From assembly GCF_900115225.1 (NCBI RefSeq), contig NZ_FOVR01000017.1, forward strand, positions 31,247 through 95,246: a DNA stretch of 64,000 nucleotides. Reading direction: 5' to 3'. This document shows, piece by piece, positions 17,018-26,155 of the stretch. A program made the translations under genes and the position numbers. Source of the DNA: Cohaesibacter marisflavi (lineage in GTDB: Bacteria > Pseudomonadota > Alphaproteobacteria > Rhizobiales > Cohaesibacteraceae). The notes below the pieces were generated by a model that did no database searches, was not told the DNA's origin, and saw only the letters and a program-made list of their open reading frames with translations. The number at the start of each line of letters is the position of its first letter. The first letter of the stretch is position 1.

Positions 17018-18328
17018 CTAGCGTTCCTTGAAGGCATGGGTGATCTGGTCGACCATGGGTTTGATCAAGTAGGACATGATGCTTCTATATCCGGTTTGCA
17101 GATAGACCTCTACCGGCATGCCGGGCACCAGAAGTTTGCCGCCCAGCCGACTGAGTTCTCCGTCATTTATGGTGACGCGCACCAGATAATAGGCTGTGCC
17201 TGTCGAGCTATCGACGATGCGGTCCGCAGAGATGAGCCGCAACGTGCCAGCAAGCTCTGGGGTGGTGCGGCGATCGAAGGCAGGAAAGCGTAGGCGGGCT
17301 TGCTGTTCGGGTGACAAACGATCGATCTGGGCTGGGCTGACTTGGGCGTCAATCACCAGATTGTCTGCGGAAGGAACGATGATCATCACAGTTTCGCCCG
17401 GAGAAATAACGGCCCCGATGGTGTGCACGGCCAGCTGCAAGACGCGTCCGTCCTGAGGAGCCTTGATTTCCATGTGCCTGAGCTGTTCCCGTGCGGCGAT
17501 TTCCTGTTGTTCCAGTTGTCCGATCTTTGTTTCGGTCTCGTGATATTGTTCCAGAACCGACGATTGATAATTCTCGTCCAACTGGACGATCTGGAACTTT
17601 TTCTCGCTGATGGCCTGCTTGAGCTGGGCGATATCCGAGACAAAGGCCCCATATTCTCCTTCCAGCTCGGCTTTTTCGCGCTTTAGGGTGTTGACCCTTG
17701 ATTTTGTGACCAGCTGCTTTTCCAGAAGGGACACATTGGCCGTGATGTCGCTCTGGATAAGGGAAATTTCGTCATTCTTGGCATCGCGCTGGACTTGCAA
17801 ACCGTCAATCTGTGTCCGGATCTGATTGATCTGTTCTTGCAGCTGGCTCTTGTTGCCAGCAAGGGCGTTGCGTTTGGAGAGCAACAGTTGTCTGTGGCTT
17901 TTATACAGATCTTCCCTCTCGCTGTTGCTCATAACGGATGGGTCAATTTCGGGAAAGTCGATGTCCTCAAGGCCATCGCGTTCGGCGATCAAGCGTGCCT
18001 CTGCGGCGCGCAATTGCGCAAGATGTTTGGTGACGATGGCGAGATTGGCACGGGTGGATGTGTCGTCAAGGCGAATGAGAATGTCACCAGCGGCGACCGG
18101 GTCGCCCTCCTTGACGTTAATCTCCTTAACCGTTCCCCCTTCGCGGTGCTGTACTCTCTTGCGGTTGCCTTCAACAACCACCGAGCCGGAAGCGATGACA
18201 GCGCTTGAAATGTTTGAATAGGCACTGGAAACGCCCAGACCGCCAACAATGATGATCGTCAGGATGAGGGCGATGACGAGATGAACGCGAAGTTCTTTTG
18301 TGATCGATTTTACGAGTGACTTATTCAT
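17018..18328 (-). CDS. Type I secretion membrane fusion protein (HlyD/PrtE family)
   Basis: 436 residues. A short cytoplasmic tail, one membrane helix (about 14-35, LVIALILTIIIVGGLGVSSA), then the family mark GSVVVEGNRKRVQHREGGTV. Next come a lipoyl half (EINVKEGDPVAAGDILIRLD), a long coiled coil (about 95-280) and the C-terminal MEIKAPQDGRVLQLAVHTIG with a beta-barrel domain. This is the PrsE/PrtE type that pairs with an ABC exporter for RTX proteins. It begins 6 bases after the ABC gene stop and so is in the same operon. It is the periplasmic bridge to an outer-membrane channel not encoded nearby. Confidence 0.92.
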   Translation of the reverse strand: MNKSLVKSITKELRVHLVIALILTIIIVGGLGVSSAYSNISSAVIASGSVVVEGNRKRVQHREGGTVKEINVKEGDPVAAGDILIRLDDTSTRANLAIVTKHLAQLRAAEARLIAERDGLEDIDFPEIDPSVMSNSEREDLYKSHRQLLLSKRNALAGNKSQLQEQINQIRTQIDGLQVQRDAKNDEISLIQSDITANVSLLEKQLVTKSRVNTLKREKAELEGEYGAFVSDIAQLKQAISEKKFQIVQLDENYQSSVLEQYHETETKIGQLEQQEIAAREQLRHMEIKAPQDGRVLQLAVHTIGAVISPGETVMIIVPSADNLVIDAQVSPAQIDRLSPEQQARLRFPAFDRRTTPELAGTLRLISADRIVDSSTGTAYYLVRVTINDGELSRLGGKLLVPGMPVEVYLQTGYRSIMSYLIKPMVDQITHAFKER

Positions 18329-18334
18329 GGCGGA

Positions 18335-20047
18335 TCAAGCAGCCCCTTGCGAGGAAACAGGTGAAAGGACCTTGGCAAGAACTTCATTTTTCGGGCCGAT
18401 TGCCTGAACCTGCCCTTCGTTAAGACAAAGAACATAGTCGACTGCGGCAAGGGCGCTGGGGCGATGGGCGATGACCACAATGATCGATCCCTTTTCTTTC
18501 ATGGCAAACAGGGCTTTGGTCAATGCGCCTTCGCCCTGACTGTCGAGGCTGGAATTGGGCTCGTCCAATACGATCAGGAACGGATCGCCATAAAGCGCTC
18601 TTGCAAGCGCGATACGCTGCATTTGTCCCCCTGAAAGAGCAAAGCCAGCAGGCCCGATAACAGTGTCATAGCCATCAGGCAGGCGGGAAATCATGTCGTG
18701 CAGATCAGCCAATCGAGCCGCTTCGATAACCGCCTCTGAAGAGGCTGCGGCGTCAAAGCGCGCGATATTCTGGGCCACCGTTCCCTGAAATAGCTGTAAG
18801 TCCTGTGGCAGATAGCCGATGATATGCTTGTGTTTGTCTTCTGACCAATGATTGAGTTCTGACCCGTCAAAGCGAACCGCACCGCTCAGGGCTGGCAGAA
18901 TGCCGACCATGCATTTTGCCAATGTCGACTTGCCCGATCCGGAAGGGCCGATGATGCCCAGAGCCTGCCCTGCCTTCAATTTGAGAGACATCGGTGCAAT
19001 GAAGGCCTTTCGGCTGCCGATCGGGGCGCAGCTTGCCTGCTCAATGGAGAGATTGTTTTGCGGAATGGGTAATTCAAGATCGACATCATGATCCGGCATC
19101 CTGTTCATGAGCTCAATCAGGCGCGCATGGGACTGTCGGGCTCCGACAAAGGCTCGCCACTGGCTGATGGCAAGCTCGATGGGAGAAAGGGCGCGCGATA
19201 CCATGATAGAGCCTGCGACCATTGTGCCAGCCGTGATTTCATGTTGAATGGCAAGCCATGCCCCCACGCCAAGAATGGTGGATTGCAGCATCAGGCGGAT
19301 GGTCTTGGTGACCGACGTGAAAAAACCATTGCGGTCAGCGGCTGTTTTCTGTTTGCGCAGATAGCTTTCGTTGTTTCGGGTCCAACGCTGTTGCAGGTCG
19401 CCAAACATGCCCATCGCCTTGGACACTTCGGCATTGGCACGTGAGGATTCCACCAGCTCGTTGCGCACGGCAGCTTCCTGTGTTGCGTCCTTGATGGGGG
19501 TTCTGGAGAGCCACTCGTTAAGGGCGATCAGAATGCCGATGACAATGGCCCCCAACAGGCCGATAAGCCCCAGAATGGGATGGAAAAGATAGACGATAAA
19601 CAGGTAAAACGGCATCCATGGGCTGTCGAACAGAGCGGCAGGGCCGGGGCTAGAGAGAAACTGACGGATTCTGTCAAGGTCACTTACCGGGCGAACGGCT
19701 GATGCGTTGGAGCCGGTGATAATCGGGGCTGTCGACGAGGCTCGATAGACGCTTTCGGACATGCGCGCGTCAACATATTGGCCGATCCGCAACAATATCC
19801 GACTGCGCAGAATATCCAGAATGCCATAAAAGGTATAAAGCGTGATCGCGATGATGCCCAAGACGACGAGAGTTGGTACAGAGTTGCTCGATAGCACGCG
19901 GTCATAGACTTGCAGCATAAAAAGCGGGCCTGTCAGCATCAGAATATTAATGATGGCGCTCAGTAAGCCAACGCCAACCCAGACCCAACCTGTATTCTTG
20001 AAAAAACTAACCAATTTACTGTTTGCTTTCGCAGGGGGTCTTGGCAC
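18335..20047 (-). CDS. Type I secretion ABC exporter (PrtD-like permease/ATPase)
   Basis: 570 residues from GTG at 20047, preferred because GGAGG lies 6 bases before it; the open frame extends to a TTG at 20134 without a good site. The N-terminal half is a six-helix exporter domain (TGWVWVGVGLLSAIINIL to ALSPIELAISQWRAF). The ATPase has Walker A GPSGSGKST, signature LSGGQMQRIALARAL and Walker B FLIVLDEPNSSLD. No N-terminal C39 peptidase domain exists, in line with C-terminal, uncleaved RTX secretion signals. It should export both RTX proteins encoded on either side. Confidence 0.93.
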   Translation of the reverse strand: MPRPPAKANSKLVSFFKNTGWVWVGVGLLSAIINILMLTGPLFMLQVYDRVLSSNSVPTLVVLGIIAITLYTFYGILDILRSRILLRIGQYVDARMSESVYRASSTAPIITGSNASAVRPVSDLDRIRQFLSSPGPAALFDSPWMPFYLFIVYLFHPILGLIGLLGAIVIGILIALNEWLSRTPIKDATQEAAVRNELVESSRANAEVSKAMGMFGDLQQRWTRNNESYLRKQKTAADRNGFFTSVTKTIRLMLQSTILGVGAWLAIQHEITAGTMVAGSIMVSRALSPIELAISQWRAFVGARQSHARLIELMNRMPDHDVDLELPIPQNNLSIEQASCAPIGSRKAFIAPMSLKLKAGQALGIIGPSGSGKSTLAKCMVGILPALSGAVRFDGSELNHWSEDKHKHIIGYLPQDLQLFQGTVAQNIARFDAAASSEAVIEAARLADLHDMISRLPDGYDTVIGPAGFALSGGQMQRIALARALYGDPFLIVLDEPNSSLDSQGEGALTKALFAMKEKGSIIVVIAHRPSALAAVDYVLCLNEGQVQAIGPKNEVLAKVLSPVSSQGAA

Positions 20048-20211
20048 GCTATACCTCCGTTGCGAGGAAAAAATAGAAATAAAAAGACGGTTTTTCTTAC
20101 CATGTTGCATGCGCAATGACGAAAGAAATGTCAATTGCTACAATGCTATTAGCATTGTTTAACCACTTAACACGGCGGGTATTTCCAAATTGTAATAAAA
20201 CGAAACAAATA

Positions 20212-20243
20212 AAGCGAGTCCACCGTTTAAAGTGGATTCGCTT
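20212..20243 (-). terminator. Intrinsic terminator after the 939-residue RTX gene
   Basis: A 12-base stem (AAGCGAGTCCAC with one G-T pair) and 8-base loop 40 bases downstream of the RTX stop, followed on the minus strand by a T-rich run. It separates the RTX gene from the exporter genes, so these may be differently expressed. Confidence 0.8.
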
Positions 20244-20282
20244 GTAAAGCTTAATTTTTAAGGACTTATGTTGGCTACGCCT

Positions 20283-23102
20283 TTAAAGGATGAAATCTGT
20301 ATCGACCAGAGTCTGGGTGTCCATGAGTTGGATTTCAAAATCTGCCGAGGCATCGCCGTCCGTATCAGCAAAGACAAACAGGTCAGAGCCGCTGGCTTGA
20401 TACCAAACAGCGTGAGCATCCGCTGTTGTGCCGCTGAAGGTAAAGCTGTCGTCTACCGAGGTGGCGCTATTGGCGTCGATAGCGGAAAGATCGATGATAT
20501 CCTCGCCACTGTCAAACATGTGAAGCTTGTCATGATTGGCTCCGGTCAAGCTGTCATTGACACTAGAGAACACGAATGTGTCCTGAGCATTGTCGTTGCC
20601 AGCAAACATGACGTCTGCACCGAGGCTGCCAATCAGGGTGTCGGCGCCTGAACCTGCTCCCAGAATGTCATTTCCGATGCCGCCGTTCAGGCTGTCATTG
20701 CCCGCACCGCCGGTGAGTGAGTCGTTGCCCTGATTGCCGAACAAATGGTCGTTGCCGAGATCACCGAACAACTTGTCATCACCGAGACCACCGTTAAGAG
20801 TGTCGTTATGTTGGTTGCCGTGGAGCGTATCAGCACCGGCGTTGCCGTTGAGCTTATCATCTCCGGCACCACCAAAGAGCTTGTCATTGCCTAGGTCGCC
20901 AAAGAGGATGTCGTTGCCGTTGCCGCCGTTGAGGGTGTCGTTGTTCTGGTTGCCGTGAAGCGTGTCAACTCCATCATTACCATTGAGGATGTCATCTCCG
21001 GCGCCGCCAAAGAGTTTGTCGTTGCCCAGATCGCCAAAGAGTGTGTCGTTGCCGTTGCCGCCATTGAGGGTGTCGCTATGCTGGTTGCCATGGAGCACAT
21101 CGGCGCCATCATTGCCGTTGAGAATGTCATTTCCGATGCCGCCAAAGAGCTTGTCATTACCCGCGCCACCGCTGAGGGTATCCTTGCCCACATTGCCGAA
21201 GAGCGTATCGGCTCCTGCATGACCAAAAAGCCTGTCGTCGCCGTTGCCACCGTTCAGAGTGTCGTTGCCAAGGTTGCCGAACAGCCTGTCATTGCCATCG
21301 CCGCCGTTGAGGGTATCGTCGCCAGCAAGGCCCGACAGGGTATCATTCCCAATAAGACCATAGAGATGATTGTCTCCGATGTTGCCGCTCATGTTGTTGG
21401 CTTGCATATTGCCTGTGGCGTTAAGGTCTGCCTTGCCGGTCAGAGTGATGTTTTCGATATATTGGCTGGAGTTTTTGAGGTTATAGCTGGCTGAACTGAA
21501 CACTCTGTCCATGCCTTCGCCTGCGGTTTCTGTGACGATATCACTGCTGTTGTCGACATAGAATGTGTCGTTGCCGGCGCCGCCGATCATCGTGTCTACC
21601 CCTGCGCCCCCGTAGAGGGTGTCGTTGCCATCGCTGCCATTGAGCAGGTCAGCGCCCGCCAGACCTTTGAGGGTGTCATTGCCCTCTTTGCCCGAGAGCT
21701 CGTTATGAACTGCGGAGCCGATGAGGGTGTCGTCCTGGTCTGTGCCTTTGGCGCCTTCTATGCCTGACAAGATGTCTGTGTCGCCATAGCCGTCTGTCGC
21801 TGTTCCTCTTGCCAGATTCACAATTACGCCAGCTGTGCCGAAATTGTTGTAAAGCCCAAGTTTGTTGTCATCCTTGTGATAGTCGACCATATCGAAGCCA
21901 CCACCGCCGGAAATCTTGTCATTTCCGCCCAGGCCAAGGAAGATTTCATCGGCGTCCGAGCCGATGAAGGTATCAGGAAGGAAGGTCCCTCGAACCCTCT
22001 CGATCCCGGACAGGCTGTCCGTATCGCCAAAGCCATCGGTGGCAATACCGGTTGCCAGATTGACCGTTACGGCATTCGTGCCACCATTGGAATAGTCATA
22101 ATAATAGGAGACGGTATCGTTGCCTGCTCCACCGATCAGGGTATCATTGCCCCCAAGCGAGATCAGCAATGTGCCTTGGGCATCCGTCGTGATGGTGTCG
22201 TCAAATGCTGTGCCAATGAACCGGTCAACATCACCCCCATTGAGCAGGACGCGGTCTGTCTTGGTGCTGGATTGAATCAGACCGGTTGACAGATTGGCAA
22301 CGATCCCCTCGTTCACGAAGCTGTAGTTCATGCATATATAGGCAAGGTCGTTTGTCAGGATGACAGTATCGTTTCCCTCACCGGTCACGATGGTGTTGTC
22401 ATCGTCATCGGTTGCGGCCTTTGTGACATAAATAGTGTCATTGCCCGGTCCGCCATCAAGATAGTCTTCGCCAGCGCCAGCATAAAGCACGTCGTTGCCG
22501 TAGCCACCGTAAAGTTGATCGTCGCCATCACCGCCATGGATCGTATCATCATTATCCATACCATAGATGATGTCATTTCCAGCGTTGCCGTTGATGGTAT
22601 CGTCGCCCTTATATGCGAAGATTAGATCAGCACCATCGCCACCGGTAATGGTGTCATCGCCCCTGTCACCATTCAGTTCGATGGGCGTGGCTTCTGTGCC
22701 TTGGGTAGCGCTCGCGTCGATTGAGCTGCCACCTGTCACGGCAAGAGAATAGAAATATTCGAACGCGGTCTCGAAACTTGAATCCAGAGCGGATGCGTTC
22801 CAGTCAACCGCATCCAATGTGGCAATAAAGGACTCTAGAGATATGCTGAAATCGGTTGCTTCAACCATCGTGTTACCATTGGCATCAATGAGCAGGGCGC
22901 GGGTTATGGTGCCACCTGTCACTTCGAGATCATCACCAAAGCCAATTGACGTGATGTTGTTGCCAAACAGGGTGATCCGAGTGCCGTCAGTATTGGAGAT
23001 CGAAAATTGGGTGCTGCTTACATTAAAGAGTGAGCCGTCTTCCATCCCGTCAACGTTAAAATCTACACCTGATGCTGCCTGATAATAGGTTACCTGAGCC
23101 AT
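20283..23102 (-). CDS. Secreted RTX calcium-binding repeat protein
   Basis: 939 residues, start supported by AGGA upstream. Residues 1-115 form a non-repeat N-terminal domain with no recognised fold. About residues 125-850 are arrays of GGxGxDxux nonapeptides, interrupted by less regular segments containing VNLATGIATDGFGDTDSLSG-type blocks (twice more in variants). The C-terminal 90 residues (KLHMFDSGEDIIDLSAID and a final NxDFIL-like tail, here VDTDFIL) closely resemble the C-terminus of the RTX/VWA protein, suggesting a shared export signal. No catalytic residues are recognised; structural, adhesive or S-layer-like roles are possible. Confidence 0.9.
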   Translation of the reverse strand: MAQVTYYQAASGVDFNVDGMEDGSLFNVSSTQFSISNTDGTRITLFGNNITSIGFGDDLEVTGGTITRALLIDANGNTMVEATDFSISLESFIATLDAVDWNASALDSSFETAFEYFYSLAVTGGSSIDASATQGTEATPIELNGDRGDDTITGGDGADLIFAYKGDDTINGNAGNDIIYGMDNDDTIHGGDGDDQLYGGYGNDVLYAGAGEDYLDGGPGNDTIYVTKAATDDDDNTIVTGEGNDTVILTNDLAYICMNYSFVNEGIVANLSTGLIQSSTKTDRVLLNGGDVDRFIGTAFDDTITTDAQGTLLISLGGNDTLIGGAGNDTVSYYYDYSNGGTNAVTVNLATGIATDGFGDTDSLSGIERVRGTFLPDTFIGSDADEIFLGLGGNDKISGGGGFDMVDYHKDDNKLGLYNNFGTAGVIVNLARGTATDGYGDTDILSGIEGAKGTDQDDTLIGSAVHNELSGKEGNDTLKGLAGADLLNGSDGNDTLYGGAGVDTMIGGAGNDTFYVDNSSDIVTETAGEGMDRVFSSASYNLKNSSQYIENITLTGKADLNATGNMQANNMSGNIGDNHLYGLIGNDTLSGLAGDDTLNGGDGNDRLFGNLGNDTLNGGNGDDRLFGHAGADTLFGNVGKDTLSGGAGNDKLFGGIGNDILNGNDGADVLHGNQHSDTLNGGNGNDTLFGDLGNDKLFGGAGDDILNGNDGVDTLHGNQNNDTLNGGNGNDILFGDLGNDKLFGGAGDDKLNGNAGADTLHGNQHNDTLNGGLGDDKLFGDLGNDHLFGNQGNDSLTGGAGNDSLNGGIGNDILGAGSGADTLIGSLGADVMFAGNDNAQDTFVFSSVNDSLTGANHDKLHMFDSGEDIIDLSAIDANSATSVDDSFTFSGTTADAHAVWYQASGSDLFVFADTDGDASADFEIQLMDTQTLVDTDFIL
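20751..21155 (-). repeat. Three tandem 135-base repeats inside the RTX gene
   Basis: Each unit codes 45 residues, that is five RTX nonapeptides beginning KLFGGxGxD. The landmark CCAAAGAG (plus strand) falls at 20872, 21007 and 21142, exactly 135 bases apart. The copies differ at many silent and a few coding positions, so they are not a fresh duplication. Higher-order units of this kind can expand or shrink by recombination. Confidence 0.85.
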
Positions 23103-23567
23103 ATTTTATTCCTGTATGCGTATGCTGAAAAACGAAGACAATATTGGGCGATAAGCCTCTTCGAAAAAACAATATCAAAGGGGCGTGGTTATCGGACTGA
23201 AGGCCCGATCTGCGATGCTCCTTGCGGACAAACCCGTCTCTCGGAAAACATATTCATTTCTGTTGCTCTGATCGTCATGGGTGTCAATCAGTAGTTGTCC
23301 CAAACGCTTCCATTTGTAGCGATAATGGAAAAAGAATATGTATCTTGTTTCCCGTTTATAAAAACCGAACTCTTGGAACCAATAAGCCTGCCAATGCTGT
23401 AAAGGTTGGCGGACGTTGATTTATGCCAATTGTTAAAAGAGCAATATTCGGCATAGTTATACTTTTGGGTGTCTATGGACTGACACCTTGTGCATTTTGT
23501 CAGATTTTTGTGTTGCAAATGTCAGACAATTGGAATAGCTTGTTCAGACAGAGAGTGGAAAGACACG
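23103..23567. other. Gene-free divergent promoter region between the RTX gene and the FCD regulator
   Basis: No convincing gene. The right part holds repeated TCAGA elements (separate entry) and an inverted repeat GGTGTC/GACACC around 23468-23486. The left part must contain the RTX promoter; nothing specific is recognised in 23120-23460. Confidence 0.65.
23498..23550 (+). promoter_or_regulatory. Three phased TCAGA elements before the FCD regulator
   Basis: TGTCAGA starts at 23498 and 23520; a variant TTCAGACA follows so that TCAGA starts at 23500, 23522 and 23544, a strict 22-base period. The middle copy is the palindrome TGTCAGACA. About two helix turns per step puts all sites on one face of the DNA, 20-70 bases before the regulator start: good candidates for autoregulation. 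Confidence 0.5.
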
Positions 23568-24329
23568 ATGACCAATACGGCGGAAATATCGAAAACAGGC
23601 AATTCGAAAGCGGTTGGAGGCTTACTGGCCGACGAGCTGGCGAAACTCGTTTTCGATGGGTCTCTGGTTCCTGGGGATACGCTGCCTCCAGAAACCGAAC
23701 TGGCGGCAACGCACCAGATCAGCCGAGCATCCGTGCGCTCGGCGCTGCAGTTGCTGGAAACGCTGGGTATTGTTGCGCGTCGTGCCGGACGGGGGACTAC
23801 GGTTCAGGAATTTCGCGAATGGAACTTCCTTGATAGCCAGGTCAGCCAGTGGATCGCCGATTATGCTGCGCCGAACCTTGGGGTTCTGCATGACGTTTTC
23901 GAGTTCCGCGTAACAACCGAACCACTCATCGCCACTTTGGCGGCTAAGCGGGCCACGGCGCGTGATCTGCTGGCAATGGAGGAAGCCTTCAATGTGATGG
24001 AGGCAAACTGGGAGAGACGGGCCTCGCTGGGAGAGCGGGTGAGTTTTTCTCAAGCCGATATCGCTTTTCACGAAGCGATCTATCGCGCGACACATAACTT
24101 GGTTTGGGCTCAGATTGTTCACATTCTGCGCCCCGCGATCTTGCTGGTGATCAAAACCAGTAACGAGACAGCCGAAGAGCTTCGCGAAAGTCTGGAGCGC
24201 CACCGTCGTTTGATGGAAGCAATCCGGATGCGGGATTCCGACGCTGCGCATGTAGCCGCTACGCGTATTTTGTCTCAGACCGGCTACGATTTGGGATTTG
24301 AGGAAACCCCGGGGGAAAAAGAAACCTAA
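23568..24329 (+). CDS. GntR-family regulator with FCD ligand domain
   Basis: 253 residues from ATG 23568 (GGAAAG upstream). N-terminal winged helix: DGSLVPGDTLPPETELAATH, then ISRASVRSALQLLETLGIVA. The FCD domain begins near residue 100 (VLHDVFEFRVTTEPLIATLA) and carries the metal/ligand residues of the class: Asp and His in QADIAFHEAIYRATHN and the His in RESLERHRRLMEAIRMRD. FCD proteins of this kind sense sugar acids or their keto-deoxy products. Next to TRAP and dgo genes it likely represses the galactonate operon, as DgoR does (inference). Confidence 0.9.
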   Translation: MTNTAEISKTGNSKAVGGLLADELAKLVFDGSLVPGDTLPPETELAATHQISRASVRSALQLLETLGIVARRAGRGTTVQEFREWNFLDSQVSQWIADYAAPNLGVLHDVFEFRVTTEPLIATLAAKRATARDLLAMEEAFNVMEANWERRASLGERVSFSQADIAFHEAIYRATHNLVWAQIVHILRPAILLVIKTSNETAEELRESLERHRRLMEAIRMRDSDAAHVAATRILSQTGYDLGFEETPGEKET

Positions 24330-24330
24330 T

Positions 24331-24404
24331 CCGCAATTGCGGGAGGATCCCGGAAGGGGCTCAAGTTCCGACTAGTTTTTTTAATGCCGGCATGGGAGCC
24401 GGCA
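24331..24404. promoter_or_regulatory. Palindromes in the leader between the FCD regulator and dctP
   Basis: A perfect 12-base palindrome CCGCAATTGCGG at 24331-24342 begins right after the regulator stop. A second hairpin, TGCCGGC and its complement around a 6-base loop, lies at 24385-24404 immediately before the dctP ribosome-binding site (AAGGAGG). The first could be an operator; the second may shape the dctP mRNA 5' end. Confidence 0.4.
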
Positions 24405-24424
24405 AATGAGCAAGGAGGACTCAT

Positions 24425-25459
24425 ATGACTCTGTCGAAACTGCTTCGTGCAAGCGGAGGTTTGTTCGTTGGTGCTGCTCTTGGTCTGATCATGGCCAATC
24501 AGGCAGTTGCTGCTGATTACGAATGGACCTTCCAGACGTCCGAAAATACCGGCGAGCCACAGTTTGAAATCAAGAAACAATGGGCTGACAATATCGAGAA
24601 GATGACGCAAGGACGCGTCAATATTGAGATTTTGCCAACCGGCGCTGTTGTTCCTCACAACCAGACCCTTGATGCAGTCCGCTCCGGCATTCTGCAGGGT
24701 CATCTCACCGATCCAAGCTATTTCTCCGGTATCGATCCGGCTTTCTCCATGCTCGGCAACCTTGTTGGCGCATGGGGCGATCCGCTCGAATTCCTTGAAT
24801 ATATGAAATATGGTGGCGGTGAACAGCTTTATAACGAGCTGGTCGAACCTTACAATGTGCATCTCATCGGTGCTGCTGCAACCGGTCTTGAAGCCTTCGT
24901 AACTAAGAAGCCGATCCGCACTGTTGCCGATCTTAAAGGCCTTAAGGTTCGTGCACCAGAAGGCATGGTTTACGAGATTTTCTCCAAAGCTGGCGCTTCG
25001 CCGGTGAACCTGCCGGGGTCTGAAGTTTACACCGGTCTTGAAAAAGGTGTGATCGACGCGGCCGACTACACCGTGTTCTCAACCAACCAGGCTCAGGGCC
25101 TGCATCAGTTCGCCCGTTATCCGAACTATCCGGGCTTCCACTCCCTGCCAATGGTTGCCGTTTCCATGAACAAGGAAATCTGGGACGGCCTGCCTGAAGA
25201 CATCAAGACTGCCATGGAAGTCGCTACCGACGATCTGGCTTATGATCTTGTCTTCAAACTGAAGGCTCGCGATCTGGATGCCGTTGAAGAAGCGCGCGCT
25301 GATCCGAATATCGAAATCATCGATATGGCTCCGGAAGAACGCAAAAAATTCCGTAACATCGCCAAGGAAGAATGGGCCAACTGGGCCAAGAAGAACGAGC
25401 TGACCCAGAAAGTCTATGACTCGGTCGTCGCCTTCCTGACGAAACGGAACCTCATGTAA
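24425..25459 (+). CDS. dctP: TRAP transporter periplasmic solute-binding protein (DctP)
   Basis: 344 residues after a strong AAGGAGG. It starts with a signal peptide (LLRASGGLFVGAALGLIMAN, cleavage after QAVAA). The mature part has the DctP pattern: EIKKQWADNIEKMTQGRVNI, and the ligand-binding block VADLKGLKVRAPEGMVYEIF followed by LPGSEVYTGLEKGVIDAADY. The conserved Arg of KVRAP normally binds the carboxylate of the ligand. Context with dgoDAK suggests D-galactonate or a related sugar acid (inference). A GC-rich hairpin follows the stop. Confidence 0.92.
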   Translation: MTLSKLLRASGGLFVGAALGLIMANQAVAADYEWTFQTSENTGEPQFEIKKQWADNIEKMTQGRVNIEILPTGAVVPHNQTLDAVRSGILQGHLTDPSYFSGIDPAFSMLGNLVGAWGDPLEFLEYMKYGGGEQLYNELVEPYNVHLIGAAATGLEAFVTKKPIRTVADLKGLKVRAPEGMVYEIFSKAGASPVNLPGSEVYTGLEKGVIDAADYTVFSTNQAQGLHQFARYPNYPGFHSLPMVAVSMNKEIWDGLPEDIKTAMEVATDDLAYDLVFKLKARDLDAVEEARADPNIEIIDMAPEERKKFRNIAKEEWANWAKKNELTQKVYDSVVAFLTKRNLM

Positions 25460-25472
25460 AATACCCCAATGT

Positions 25473-25493
25473 CCGGCGGGTTTGTCCCGCCGG
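25473..25493 (+). terminator. Intercistronic hairpin after dctP
   Basis: CCGGCGGG pairs perfectly with CCCGCCGG around a 5-base loop, 13 bases after the dctP stop. No T run follows, so it looks like an mRNA-stabilising or attenuating element rather than a full terminator. Confidence 0.6.
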
Positions 25494-25574
25494 GCGCTTG
25501 CTCGATTTCTGGTGTCACGTCTGGCGCGTCTAATCCGGATGCGTCGCATGGCCGATCCTGCGAAAGTTTCTCAA

Positions 25575-26153
25575 ATGTCAATTGATTCCAACACTCCCGC
25601 CTCGCCGGAACCGGCTGGCGTGGATGGGGAGATCCGCACGCCGCTTGACGCTGCCATCGACTGGTGCGGACGCGGCCTGGCCTGGCTGGTCTTTATCGCC
25701 ATGGCCATCAGCGTCACAGAAGTTATCAGCCGGTATGTCTTCGATAGCCCTACATCCTGGGTGCACGAGACCACGGTCTTCATGATCGCGATCATCTTCG
25801 CTCTGGGCGGCCCGATCGCCCTTGCGCGCGACAAGCATATCCGTGTTCGTATCATCTACGATACGGTGTCTACCAAGACCCGCAAAATTCTGGATGTGTT
25901 CAACACGATCGTGACCTTCCTGTTTTCCATCGCCATGTCCTATGCAGCCTTTGTTCTGTTCTGGCGCTCTTCGCACAATCCAAGTGGTGCATGGCAACTG
26001 GAACGCTCCGGTACCAGCTGGAACCCGCCGTTCCCGGCCCTCACCAAGGGCATTATCCTCACCGCCATGGCGATCATGACCGTGCAGTCCATTCTGCATG
26101 TCATCAAAGCCATCCGCGCGGTCAATGAAAACAACAAAAGCGAGGAGAAGTGA
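25575..26153 (+). CDS. dctQ: TRAP transporter small membrane subunit (DctQ)
   Basis: 192 residues from ATG 25575; starts at 25548 and further upstream are possible since no site is strong. Four hydrophobic segments: about 40-60 (GLAWLVFIAMAISVTEVISR), 75-95, 115-140 and 160-180. The family mark DSPTSWVHETTVFMIAIIFA and the GGPIALARDKHIRVRIIYD stretch are clear. It overlaps the dctM region (its stop is 2 bases before the dctM ATG). It is the helper subunit of the sodium-driven importer. Confidence 0.88.
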   Translation: MSIDSNTPASPEPAGVDGEIRTPLDAAIDWCGRGLAWLVFIAMAISVTEVISRYVFDSPTSWVHETTVFMIAIIFALGGPIALARDKHIRVRIIYDTVSTKTRKILDVFNTIVTFLFSIAMSYAAFVLFWRSSHNPSGAWQLERSGTSWNPPFPALTKGIILTAMAIMTVQSILHVIKAIRAVNENNKSEEK

Positions 26154-26155
26154 CC

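Noticed and set aside
20700..21260. Regular repeats resembling a CRISPR array at first sight
   Set aside because: The repeats are in-frame RTX nonapeptide codons (27-base and 135-base periods) with no unique spacers.
23423..23833. 136-codon frame overlapping the FCD regulator start
   Set aside because: It overlaps the regulator in another frame and has low-complexity Gly/Arg content typical of a shadow frame.
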